NCBI GenBank assembly: GCA_017610205.1
Contig: JAFCCL010000006.1
Span: forward strand, 58,553 to 122,552
DNA: 64,000 bases
Direction: 5' to 3'
DNA from: Candidatus Iainarchaeum sp.
Lineage (GTDB): Archaea > Iainarchaeota > Iainarchaeia > Iainarchaeales > GCA-2688035
The translations under genes and the position numbers were made by a program. Below are positions 7,199-15,509 of this stretch, piece by piece. The notes beneath the pieces are model-generated. The model searched no databases. It worked only from the letters and a program-made list of their open reading frames with translations, and was not told where the DNA came from. The number at the start of each line of letters is the position of its first letter. Positions within the stretch are counted from its first letter, which is position 1.

Positions 7199-8779
7199 TT
7201 AAATCATTTTTTTGTCGATTTCTTTGATTGTTCCGTTGCTTACTTTTAGAATTCGTTGTGCAATTTTTTCAATGAAGTATCTGTCGTGAGAAATTGCAAG
7301 AATTGCACCGTTGTAATTCAAAAATGCGTTTTCAACAATTTCGCAGGCGTCAATATCCAGGTAGTTTGTTGGCTCGTCAAGCAAAAGCAAGTTTGGTTTT
7401 TTAATGAGAATTTTGAGAAGGTTTAGCCTGGATTTTTCACCCATTGACAGTTGAGAAATTGGCTTGGATACATCTTTATCAGTAACAAACCCAAGCATGG
7501 ACAATTGCTGGCGCGTTTTAGCACGGTCTTTAAACAAGGAGAATATTTCGTCGTACAAGGTGGCTTTGATTGTTAGGTCTTTGAGTTCCTGGTCTACATA
7601 ACCAAGCTTTGCCTTTGAGTCCAAAATCACTTTGCCAGAAATTGCCGAAACGCGGCCTTCGATTGTTTTGAAAAGCGTGCTTTTGCCTATTCCGTTTTCC
7701 CCAATTAAAACAGTTCGTTGGCCAAGACCAGCATTAAAATTTATGTTGGAAATGAGCGGTTTTTCATACCCTACACACAGGTCAACCAGGTCCAAAATCA
7801 CAACTGAATTAATTGGGGTTGCTTCAAAGGAGGTTTTGAATCTTGACTGGTCCAGGTCTGGTTTTTCAATAATTTTGCGCTTTTCCAAAAGTTTTTCACG
7901 ATATTTTCCTTGCTTGACTTTCTGGGGGCTTTTGCCAAGGCGGGCTATTTTGTCTTTTTGAATAGCAATGTATTTTTCTTCTAATGAGTAGGCTGCTTTT
8001 TGGGCTTTAAATGTTGCTTCACGCGTTTTTATGTATGCTGAATAATTGCCGTTGTACTTAATCCATTTTCCATTCTCTATTTTTAGAATAGTGTCGCACA
8101 CACTGTCCAAAAAATACCTGTCATGTGTGACCATAAGCACAGTTCCTTTAAAAGCGCGCAAGTGGTTTTCCAAAATACCTAAGCGTTTAAAATCAAGGTG
8201 ATTGGTTGGTTCATCAAGCAACAAAAAATCTGCGTCAGAGGATAAAATCTGGGCCAAGGCAATAATCGCGCGTTGTCCTGTAGAAAGTGAGCCAATGGAT
8301 TGGTTGAGCCATGATTCTTTAATCTCAAGAGTTTGTAAAGCGTATTTGATTTTGTTAATAGGAGGCAGGGTTTGGTGCTTTGCAATTTTTGCCTGCAATT
8401 CCACATAGAGCTCCATTAGCTTGCTTACTTTATTATTGTCTTGATGGATTTCTGGGCGTGAAAGAAGCTGCTCAATTTTGTGCAATTTTTTTTCAAACTG
8501 ATTTTGATGATGAATTGTGGCGCTTTCTCCAAGTGTTTGACACACTGTTTTATTCAAGTCCAAATCAACTTGTTGGGAAAAATAAACTGCTTTGCCATTG
8601 AATTCAATCTTGCCGTTGTAATCCACTTGGCCTAAAATTGCTTTGAGAAACGTTGTTTTTCCAACTCCGTTTCTGCCAATAAGACCTACTTTGGAACCAT
8701 CTGCAAGCCCCACGCTTTCGTCAAGCAGTATTTCCTTGCTGCCAAGAGAGATTGAAAGGTTTTTAACAGAAAGAGCCAT
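7199..8779 (-). CDS. ABC-F family ATPase (soluble, two ABC domains)
   Basis: 526 residues, no membrane segments. Domain 1 has Walker A GRNGVGKTT, signature LSTGQ and Walker B DEPTNHLD. Domain 2 has GENGIGKST, LSMGE and DEPTNYLD. A charged linker (near residues 250-300) separates them. ABC-F proteins act on ribosomes as translation factors or antibiotic-protection factors rather than in transport. They are common in bacteria and less so in archaea, so transfer is possible, though codon use looks local. It is divergent from the GH130 gene. Confidence 0.9.
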   Translation of the reverse strand: MALSVKNLSISLGSKEILLDESVGLADGSKVGLIGRNGVGKTTFLKAILGQVDYNGKIEFNGKAVYFSQQVDLDLNKTVCQTLGESATIHHQNQFEKKLHKIEQLLSRPEIHQDNNKVSKLMELYVELQAKIAKHQTLPPINKIKYALQTLEIKESWLNQSIGSLSTGQRAIIALAQILSSDADFLLLDEPTNHLDFKRLGILENHLRAFKGTVLMVTHDRYFLDSVCDTILKIENGKWIKYNGNYSAYIKTREATFKAQKAAYSLEEKYIAIQKDKIARLGKSPQKVKQGKYREKLLEKRKIIEKPDLDQSRFKTSFEATPINSVVILDLVDLCVGYEKPLISNINFNAGLGQRTVLIGENGIGKSTLFKTIEGRVSAISGKVILDSKAKLGYVDQELKDLTIKATLYDEIFSLFKDRAKTRQQLSMLGFVTDKDVSKPISQLSMGEKSRLNLLKILIKKPNLLLLDEPTNYLDIDACEIVENAFLNYNGAILAISHDRYFIEKIAQRILKVSNGTIKEIDKKMI

Positions 8780-8929
8780 GTATAATTATCATTTGCACAA
8801 ATTCTTTAAAGTATGTTAAAAATTATTTTTTTTTCCAGATTTCGTACTTATTACCAACTTACCATTGGCAAAATGTTGTCTTGCAAAAGAATTAAAAGCG
8901 TGGAATGCGTTATTTTTTTGGTTTTTTTA

Positions 8930-10030
8930 ATGCTTGTTGAGGAAAAGGTTTTGCTAAGACCAAAGGATGTCAAGCCTTTGGTAAGGGGCTGGGTTGTTAT
9001 GGGCGTGCTGAATCCTGCAGCTGTGAGGCTGCCGAATAAGAAAATAATGCTTTATACAAGGGTTTCTGAAATGCCAAAAGGACATATTGGAACAGGCTTG
9101 AAATGCCCGGTGATTGTTTCAGACAAGCAGGTGAAAAGAAAGGGCTACAAGCTTAGCAGCATGAAAATAAGCAAGGCAAAAATTGTTGGTGAAGAAGAAA
9201 ACGTAATCTATCTGAAGGATGAAACATGCAGGCTTAAAACAAGCTCGCATTTTCGCAGAATAATTTTGGACAAAGCAGGATTTGAAGTTGAAAAAATTGA
9301 TATGCTTCCAATTTTTACAGGAACCCATGAAGAAGGACAATTTGGTGTTGAAGATCCAAGCATTACAAAAGTCGGTGACAAATATTATATGACATATGTT
9401 TCTGTTTCACTGCACGAAGGAGTATGCACTTCAATAGCTGTTTCAAGCAACCTCAAAAATTGGAAAAGAAAGGGAATAATTTTCAGGGAACAAAACAAGG
9501 ATGTAGCCCTTTTTCCTGAAAAAATCAGGGGGCGTTTTGTTGCATTGCACAGACCGGAAGGATTTTTTGAATTCAGCCGCCCATCAATGTGGATTTCCCA
9601 TTCACCTGACTTAAAATACTGGGGTGAAGAAAAAAGCATTATGCAGACAAGACCTAATTCCTGGGAAACCGAAAGGGTTGGGGCAGGAACAACCCCTATA
9701 AAAATCAAAGAAGGCTGGCTGGAAATATACCACGGGGTGCAAAAAGACAAAAAAGGCAACAAGATTTACAGTGCCGGAGCAGTACTTTTTGACAGGAATA
9801 ATCCGACAAAAATAATTGCAAGAAGCCCAAGAACACAGCCTTTGTTCAAGCCTGAAAAAAGCTATGAAAAAAGTGGTTTTGTAAACAATGTTATATTTCC
9901 ATCAGAGGCAATTCCTGATTTGAATGGAAAAAATTTGCTTGTGTTTAGCGGGGCAGGCGATTCTGTTACAACTGTGAAAAAAGTTGCAATAAAAGACATA
10001 TTAAACCACATGCATTTTATTGGAAATTAA
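8930..10030 (+). CDS. GH130-like glycoside phosphorylase
   Basis: 366 residues from ATG 8930 (MLVEEKVLLRP); the longer ORF start is rejected. Five-bladed beta-propeller family features: RVS near the N-terminus, QFGVEDPSITKVGDKYYMTY with the family's catalytic-region Asp, RPSMWISHSPDLKYWG, and AGTTPIKIKEGWLEIYHGV. GH130 enzymes phosphorolyse beta-mannosides; no signal peptide is seen, so it should be cytoplasmic. It may work with the GH63-like and (alpha/alpha) enzymes at 14037 and 54880. The exact substrate cannot be read from the sequence. Confidence 0.85.
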   Translation: MLVEEKVLLRPKDVKPLVRGWVVMGVLNPAAVRLPNKKIMLYTRVSEMPKGHIGTGLKCPVIVSDKQVKRKGYKLSSMKISKAKIVGEEENVIYLKDETCRLKTSSHFRRIILDKAGFEVEKIDMLPIFTGTHEEGQFGVEDPSITKVGDKYYMTYVSVSLHEGVCTSIAVSSNLKNWKRKGIIFREQNKDVALFPEKIRGRFVALHRPEGFFEFSRPSMWISHSPDLKYWGEEKSIMQTRPNSWETERVGAGTTPIKIKEGWLEIYHGVQKDKKGNKIYSAGAVLFDRNNPTKIIARSPRTQPLFKPEKSYEKSGFVNNVIFPSEAIPDLNGKNLLVFSGAGDSVTTVKKVAIKDILNHMHFIGN

Positions 10031-10196
10031 TAAATGCCTAATTTAGCCAGATAATACCTACCTTTAGGGCTGTTTTGAGAAATTTTACAAAATAGTGCAT
10101 CAATTTTTACAATGGAAAGGCTTTAAAATCTGAATGTTTGATAAGATATTTGCTTAATTTTTAATGCTAATTGGGAAAATTTGGGAGGCTATTAGT

Positions 10197-10616
10197 ATGA
10201 CAGACAAACAAAATGACGAAAAAATATTGCCAGAAAATGGTGAAGAAACACCAGGAACAGAGGAAAAAATTGTTAAGGAAGAGGCTGCTGAAGTTGAACG
10301 TGATGATTTGCCTTTCCCAAAAGCAACAATTGTTAACATGCTTAGAAAGCATTTAAGCTCTGGAAAGCAAATTAAGGGCCAGGTAAAGGATGAAATGAAC
10401 CTTTGGCTTGGAAAAATGGTTGAAAGAATTGCCAAAAAAATGGACTCTCACCCTTATGCATATGTTGACGGCGGAATGCTAAGGGATGCAATAGAGCCAT
10501 ATGAAACAGTGCAGGAAATAGAGCTTGAAAAGGAAAGGATAGTAAAGCAGCTTGAAAGCATTAAGGCAGCTTGTGACATTCTGATAAGCGAAGTGGACAG
10601 GAAATTTAGAAAATAG
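10197..10616 (+). CDS. Divergent histone-fold protein with acidic N-tail and C-terminal coiled coil
   Basis: 139 residues; ATG 10197 is set by GGGAGG at 10183-10188. An acidic tail (residues 1-40) precedes a histone-fold-like block: LPFPKATIVNMLRKH, then VKDEMNLWLGKMVERIAKKM, then YVDGGMLRDAIEPYE. These line up as the three helices of the fold. A charged coiled coil (about 97-137) follows. Canonical archaeal histones lack these tails. It may bind DNA or act in transcription; the assignment is from pattern only and needs a profile search. Confidence 0.55.
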   Translation: MTDKQNDEKILPENGEETPGTEEKIVKEEAAEVERDDLPFPKATIVNMLRKHLSSGKQIKGQVKDEMNLWLGKMVERIAKKMDSHPYAYVDGGMLRDAIEPYETVQEIELEKERIVKQLESIKAACDILISEVDRKFRK

Positions 10617-10619
10617 ACC

Positions 10620-11180
10620 TTATTCTTTTTCAATTGCCTTTGAATATACCTCTGCGGTTCTTCTAAGGCCACTGAGAAAATTGTCTATTTTGCCGCTTTT
10701 TCTGAGGGCTGCATCAAAGCTAAGCAGGCCTGTCCTGCCCATCCCACTGGCAAAAGACTCAAAATTATTGGAAATCCCTTTTCCAAGTTGGAAGGCATCT
10801 ACTCCAAGAGCAAACCTGTCCTTGTAAAAGATTCTTTTGACAAATTTGGCAGAGTCTGGTCCCAATTTCCTAAAAAGCAGGTTAACGCTTGTGCCAAGAC
10901 CCATAAAGAAAAAGGACGTGTTGTTCTTTCCAAGCCCCATTGCAAACTTTACAGGCTGCCTGGCAATCAAAGCAATTATCAGCCCCTTTTGCCGCATTGA
11001 GTACTGCGTTGCCTTGTTTTGCTTTAAGGATTCGGCAAGAATGAATGCTTTTTCTTTTGTGGCAAGGTTTTCCCATTTGCCAGCCTTAAGATATAGCCTC
11101 CTTGTTTTAAGGCGCTTGAAGAAAAAGGCCTGAACTCCCCTTGTTCCAAGCACTCTTCTTTTTTGTTTTGGTTGATGCAT
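10620..11180 (-). CDS. Basic protein of unknown function, downstream of the sigma-like gene
   Basis: 186 residues, very basic N-terminus (MHQPKQKRRVLGTRG), a weakly hydrophobic central region (GLIIALIARQPVKFAMGLGKNNTSFFFMGLG) and a helical C-terminus. No family recognised. It follows the sigma-like gene by 72 bp on the same strand, so co-transcription is likely, and it is convergent with the histone-fold gene (3-bp gap). It could be a partner of the sigma-like protein; this is inference from position alone. Confidence 0.6.
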   Translation of the reverse strand: MHQPKQKRRVLGTRGVQAFFFKRLKTRRLYLKAGKWENLATKEKAFILAESLKQNKATQYSMRQKGLIIALIARQPVKFAMGLGKNNTSFFFMGLGTSVNLLFRKLGPDSAKFVKRIFYKDRFALGVDAFQLGKGISNNFESFASGMGRTGLLSFDAALRKSGKIDNFLSGLRRTAEVYSKAIEKE

Positions 11181-11252
11181 TCTTTATCACAATAAAATAA
11201 AACTTGTTTTTCTATTTATTTAAATCTTTTCTTCCAAAATTTCCACAAACCT

Positions 11253-12161
11253 TTATTTTTTCGGTTGCCGCCAGTGAATTCCGCGCAAAGATAAGGAAAA
11301 TCTTTTTATAATTGCTCCAGCATCTTTTTTGGAAAATGTTTTTCCTTTTGGCAAGCCTATGGCAAGCTTGAATTTTGGATTGTTCAAAAGCTTCAGCAAT
11401 CCTGAATTAAGCAAACTTGAAACCAGCGAAGGACTTATTTCCATGATTTCGGCAATTGCCCTTGTAGGAAGAGATTGCTTTGAAAGAAACCTAAGCCTTA
11501 AAACTCTGGCAGTGCGCTTGTCAAGGTATTGGACAAACGCCTTTGAAAGGTATTCACGCAGGTCATTTGCCTCTGCACGCTTGAGTGGATTGGAATGCCC
11601 TGCCTTTCCTTCAATAAGGTCAAAAAGCTTGCTTCCTTTACCTTTTCCGGTTTCAACAAGTTTATCCCCTGAAAAAGGCCTTATTCCGCGATGTGCAGAC
11701 CTTAGCCTTGAAATTAGGTTAATGGCAGAATCTCTTTCAGCAATTGTTTTTGATTCAAAAACTACTTTGTAAAGCCGTTCAATTCTTTTGTTTAATGCAA
11801 CCTCGTTTGAAATTAATCTCAAAACCTCTTTTGAAAGAGCAATTACCGGAGCTTTTTGCTCAAGCATTGTAATGACTTCACCCTTTGCCCTTGAGTAAGC
11901 AAATGTATTAAATTTAATGCCTTGTGATGGCTCAAACCTTGTATAAGCATCCATTACCCCAATAAAAGCCGCCTGTTTGAAATCATTTTTGGAAATACGC
12001 CCTGATTTTGCTACAGCATTATATTTAAAGAAAAGCCTGTTTGAAACATTGTCTGCAATCTTGTAAGCCTTCTTTACAAATTTTACATCAAATGTCTTTT
12101 GAACTTTCTTTTTCCTTGGTTTTGGTTTTTTTTGTTCACTTGGTTTTTTTTGGCTCATCAT
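11253..12161 (-). CDS. Bacterial-type sigma-70 family protein
   Basis: 302 residues. A Lys-rich tail (1-22) is followed by a region-2-like block (58-103): DFKQAAFIGVMDAYTRFEPS then GIKFNTFAYSRAKGEV, matching the core-binding and -10-recognition helices of FliA/WhiG-type sigma. A region-3/4 block follows (178-260): LFDLIEGKAGHSNPLKRAEA then LDKRTARVLRLRFL and the HTH LPTRAIAEIMEISPSLVSSL. Spacing and order equal those of bacterial sigma factors; a 40-residue C-terminal extension is extra. Region 1.1 is absent. Archaeal RNA polymerase uses TBP and TFB, so its partner is unclear. Flanked 78 bp upstream by a kinase gene on the same strand. Confidence 0.8.
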   Translation of the reverse strand: MMSQKKPSEQKKPKPRKKKVQKTFDVKFVKKAYKIADNVSNRLFFKYNAVAKSGRISKNDFKQAAFIGVMDAYTRFEPSQGIKFNTFAYSRAKGEVITMLEQKAPVIALSKEVLRLISNEVALNKRIERLYKVVFESKTIAERDSAINLISRLRSAHRGIRPFSGDKLVETGKGKGSKLFDLIEGKAGHSNPLKRAEANDLREYLSKAFVQYLDKRTARVLRLRFLSKQSLPTRAIAEIMEISPSLVSSLLNSGLLKLLNNPKFKLAIGLPKGKTFSKKDAGAIIKRFSLSLRGIHWRQPKK

Positions 12162-12239
12162 TCTAAAGAATAATTCCTTTTTAAGGATTTATAATCCTTG
12201 CTGTTTCAGCAAAATTCCAAAATTTGCAATACCTGGTTA

Positions 12240-12797
12240 CTACCCCAAAATTGCATTAACTTTTGCTGCAATTGCCCCTTTTGGATTTCTGAGCAGGAAT
12301 CCTTCAATTACTGAAAGATTGTGGCATTTTCTGTTGCAGGAAGCCTTTTCAAAGTCAATTATTACAGGCATTCCTTTTCTTACCAGAATGTTTTTGCCGC
12401 TTCCTGCAAGCTGACCGTGGTCCAGACCAATTTTGTCAAGGACCTTTGCCTGCCTTTGCAGCTCTTTGACAAAACGCTTTAGTCCTGTTTTTGAAGGGCC
12501 CGCAAAAATCCATTCTGAAAAGCACGAGCCTTCAATGAATTCCATTAAAACAATTCTTTTTTCAAGATCTGCATCAAATAATTTTGGGCCAATTCCAACA
12601 CCGTTTGCCTTTTTCAAATTTTCAGATTCCCTTTCAGCCATTTTAAATCGCGTACTGTCATGCCGTTCCATTTTGATTACAAAAAAAACTCCTTTTTTAT
12701 TCCTTGCAAGAAAAAGGTGGCTGCTAAAGCCCCTGTCAATCTTTTTTTCAAAGAAAAGCTTTTTTTTGAGCAGGAATTCTTTCAAAGTTGAATGCAT
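12240..12797 (-). CDS. Predicted protein kinase, COG2112-like
   Basis: 185 residues. Kinase elements seen: a possible ATP-binding Lys in FVIKMERHDS, a hinge at LMEFIEGSCF, the HxD-equivalent GLDHGQLAGSGKNILV with its Asn, and the DFG-equivalent IIDFEKAS. This small RIO/Bud32-like form is typical of archaeal COG2112. It should phosphorylate Ser/Thr or a small molecule. It is the first gene of a three-gene minus-strand group (kinase, sigma-like, unknown) with gaps of 78 and 72 bp, and is divergent from a KaiC-type gene. Confidence 0.7.
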   Translation of the reverse strand: MHSTLKEFLLKKKLFFEKKIDRGFSSHLFLARNKKGVFFVIKMERHDSTRFKMAERESENLKKANGVGIGPKLFDADLEKRIVLMEFIEGSCFSEWIFAGPSKTGLKRFVKELQRQAKVLDKIGLDHGQLAGSGKNILVRKGMPVIIDFEKASCNRKCHNLSVIEGFLLRNPKGAIAAKVNAILG

Positions 12798-12857
12798 AAT
12801 CTATTTATAGAAGAAAAGCAATTAATTACTTGTTTTGCTTTAAAAGGAGTGATTTTT

Positions 12858-13550
12858 ATGGAAGGAAAAATAACACTTGTGAAAACAGGAACACCTGGTT
12901 TGGACGAACTTTTTACAAAAGGCGGATTTGACCACAGTAGCAGCATTCTTGTAAGCGGAGAGCCAGGAGCAGGAAAAAGCATTGTTGCATTGCAATACAT
13001 TTACAACGGCGCACGTATTTACGGAGAAGCAGGAATTTATGTCACCAGTGAACAAAGCATTGAAAAAGTAAGGGAAAACGCAAAATCTCTTGGAATGAAT
13101 TTTGCAGAGCTTGAAGAAAAAGGGCTTGTAAAGCTAATGAAGATTCCAATAAATCGCGGCTATGAAATGGCTGACGATGAATTAATGCGCGAAATCAAAA
13201 AGGAAGAGGTAAAAAGGGTTGCAATTGACTCAATAACGCCTTTGGAAAATCTTTCACCGGACATTAGAGGATTTAGAGTAAGAATACTTGGATTTATTGA
13301 AACAGTTACCGCAAATAACATAACACTTTTGGTTACAGCTGAAAAGCGCAAAACAGATTTTGACAACATGGAGTTTTCTCCGGAAGACTTTCTTTTCGAC
13401 GGACTTATTATGATGGGAAGGCTTCGCAAGGCAGTAAGCTTTGAAAGAGTATTAAGCGTTATAAAAATGCGTGGAACAAAGCACAGCGAGGAACTGCATC
13501 CTGTTGAAATAAGCAATTCAGGGCTTGTGATTAAAAGCCTTGAAGAATAA
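12858..13550 (+). CDS. Single-domain KaiC/RadA-like ATPase
   Basis: 230 residues; ATG 12858 is set by AAGGAGTGA at 12844-12852. RecA-fold core: TGTPGLDELFTKGGF, Walker A GEPGAGKS, a Walker B strand VAIDSITPLE, and the KaiC-type ending with VIKMRGTKHS. Archaeal single-domain KaiC proteins act as signalling ATPases, often near archaellum, chemotaxis or regulatory genes. The 60-bp gap to the kinase gene has the near-palindromic CTATTTATAG (about 12802-12811), which could serve both promoters. Confidence 0.85.
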   Translation: MEGKITLVKTGTPGLDELFTKGGFDHSSSILVSGEPGAGKSIVALQYIYNGARIYGEAGIYVTSEQSIEKVRENAKSLGMNFAELEEKGLVKLMKIPINRGYEMADDELMREIKKEEVKRVAIDSITPLENLSPDIRGFRVRILGFIETVTANNITLLVTAEKRKTDFDNMEFSPEDFLFDGLIMMGRLRKAVSFERVLSVIKMRGTKHSEELHPVEISNSGLVIKSLEE

Positions 13551-13557
13551 AGTTTTG

Positions 13558-13602
13558 TTAATTGCTTAAAAACAACTAAGTTTATTAAAAAAAAGCAATT
13601 AA
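13558..13602 (+). terminator. 10-bp inverted repeat after the KaiC-like gene
   Basis: TTAATTGCTT (13558-13567) and AAGCAATTAA (13593-13602), 25-nt loop, followed by a T-run. It lies between convergent genes and may terminate both. Confidence 0.4.
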
Positions 13603-13672
13603 GTTTGTTTTTTAAAAAAAAAGATAATTTGGGCATTTTCATTGAAACACCCTTTAAAATAAAGCAAAACAT

Positions 13673-13828
13673 TTAGTCTGCTTCAGGAACTGCATCAGCT
13701 TCTGTTTCAGATTCAGTTTCCTCTTCAGATTCAGTTTCCTCTTCAGATTCAGTTTCCTCTTCAGATTCAGTTTCTCTATCTGTTTCTTCGTTAGGTGCTT
13801 CGCCTTCTTTCTGAAATTTTATATTCAT
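13673..13828 (-). CDS. Small acidic repeat protein (51 aa)
   Basis: Too short for the ORF track. ATG at 13828 follows GGGAGTGA at a good distance. The product starts MNIKFQKEGEAPNEE and carries four ETESEE-type units encoded by near-identical 18-bp tandem repeats. It ends AVPEAD. The strong SD and intact frame across the repeats argue for a real gene. Extremely acidic and probably disordered; function unknown. Confidence 0.6.
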   Translation of the reverse strand: MNIKFQKEGEAPNEETDRETESEEETESEEETESEEETESETEADAVPEAD

Positions 13829-14036
13829 TATAAATCACTCCCGATTGTTTTATTTTTCTAAAATAAATAGTTTAAAACTATTAAGCAACATTTTTACAAA
13901 AAAGCTTAAAAAAGGAATTTGGAGCAGGTTTCCCATAAAAAAAACGAAAGGAAATAAAAATGGTTGCAATGATTATTTTTCAAAAACTTTTCATTGTAGG
14001 AAATATTTAAGTAAGGGAAAGGGCTTTAGTTATTTC

Positions 14037-15509
14037 ATGCCTCTTTTCTATGGTGAAAAAAGGGCAATGAATGAAATTGCCTCAGTTCTTTCTTCGCAGT
14101 GGAGCAATGGAATGCTTCCGCAAATAAGATTTGTTCCAGGACAAACAGGCTACAGCCCTGATGAAGAAGAATGGGGAGTTACTGCAAAAATAAGCGGAAA
14201 CAAAAAAGTAAGGACTTCAGGAATTACACAGCCCCCGAACATTGCCTTTGCACTATGGAAGGTTTTTAACAGCTCGCAGAACAAGGAAGAGCTTGTGCCA
14301 GCCCTCAAAGAATTTTACCCAAAGCTCAAAAAATACCATTCATTTCTTTTAAAGGAGCGTGACCCTAAAGGAGAAGGTCTTGCGTCCGTTTTTCACCCAT
14401 GGGCAACTGGTTCTGATAACACTCCGTGTTATGACGAGCTTGTAAAAAGCGTGGGAAAAGATCTTAGAGAAAATGGATTTGAACAAAGAATAAAAAAAAG
14501 AAAAGATGCGATTTACGTTGACAAAAGCCAACGACCAAAAGAAAAGGATTACGAAACCTATGGAAGGCTGCTTGGCTTTTTTGTTGCAAAAAAGTATGAC
14601 CAAAAAAGACTCTGGAAAGAATGCCCTTTTGTTGTTCAGGATATTTTGTTTAACTGCATTTTTAAGGAATCACTTTCCGCAATGGCAAAAATTGCAGACG
14701 CTCTTTCTTTGGAAAAAGAAAAAAAGCTTGATGAAAAGCTTGCGTTAAAGGTTAAAAATGCAATAAAAAGCAAATTGTATGATGAAGAAACAGAACTGTT
14801 TTATTCTTTTGATGTAAAAGGGAACAAGCTGATAAAAATTGCAACAGTGCATTCACTTGCGCCACTTTTTGGAAAAATTGCATCCAAAGAACAGGCAAAT
14901 GCATTGATAAAGCATTTGAAAAGCGAAAAAGAATTTAATCCAAAGAACGGTTTTATGGTTCCAAGCGTTCCACTTAACGGAAAGGAGTTTAATCCAACAG
15001 GATATGCACGCGGACCTGTTTGGCCTGTGCGAAACTGGATTGTTATAAAAGGCCTGGAAAATTATGACAAGAAGTTTGCAAGAAATCTTAAAGAGGAAAC
15101 AATTGCATTAATTTCACAAGGCTTTAAGGGAATTGAAGAACTTGAAAGCCTTGCAGCTTCCCTAATGGAATACAACAGCTTTAATGAATCATTTACTACA
15201 CCCTCCAAAACACAGTACTGCCACGGATGGCTTTGGGATTCTGGATTTGCAGCAATTGGATGGAGTAGAGTAAGAAAAAAACCAGACCCAAGGATTTGGA
15301 AAAATGTGGAGTTGCGAAAGAAAGTACTTAGGAAAGAAGGAGCCAGTTCCGCTGAAATTAAAAATGCTCTTGGAAAGGAATTCCAAATGCCTTTGTTTGA
15401 TGAATACTTTACCCCAATTGCTTCAAAGAAAGGAGTGGCTGGAATGCCTTTGGGCTCTGAGAAAATGACCTGGACAGCTGCGCTGCTTCTTGACTTGCTT
15501 CATTCATAA
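14037..15509 (+). CDS. GH63-like (alpha/alpha)6 glycoside hydrolase
   Basis: 490 residues from ATG 14037; the ORF-track N-terminus (13845-14036) looks non-coding. Family features: SSQWSNGMLPQIRF, TSGITQPPNIAFALWK, ASVFHPWATGSDNTPCYDEL (likely catalytic acid), GPVWPVRNWI and FTTPSKTQYCHGWLWDSGFA. This is the GH63/mannosylglycerate-hydrolase-like toroid. The usual N-terminal strand seems short, so an older start may have been lost. Cytoplasmic. Convergent with the pyruvyltransferase gene, overlapping by 6 bp. Confidence 0.75.
   Translation: MPLFYGEKRAMNEIASVLSSQWSNGMLPQIRFVPGQTGYSPDEEEWGVTAKISGNKKVRTSGITQPPNIAFALWKVFNSSQNKEELVPALKEFYPKLKKYHSFLLKERDPKGEGLASVFHPWATGSDNTPCYDELVKSVGKDLRENGFEQRIKKRKDAIYVDKSQRPKEKDYETYGRLLGFFVAKKYDQKRLWKECPFVVQDILFNCIFKESLSAMAKIADALSLEKEKKLDEKLALKVKNAIKSKLYDEETELFYSFDVKGNKLIKIATVHSLAPLFGKIASKEQANALIKHLKSEKEFNPKNGFMVPSVPLNGKEFNPTGYARGPVWPVRNWIVIKGLENYDKKFARNLKEETIALISQGFKGIEELESLAASLMEYNSFNESFTTPSKTQYCHGWLWDSGFAAIGWSRVRKKPDPRIWKNVELRKKVLRKEGASSAEIKNALGKEFQMPLFDEYFTPIASKKGVAGMPLGSEKMTWTAALLLDLLHS

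Noticed and set aside
13845-14036. First 64 codons of the GH63-like ORF
   Set aside because: Lys/Asn/Ser-rich noise with no family similarity and no SD at the first codon.
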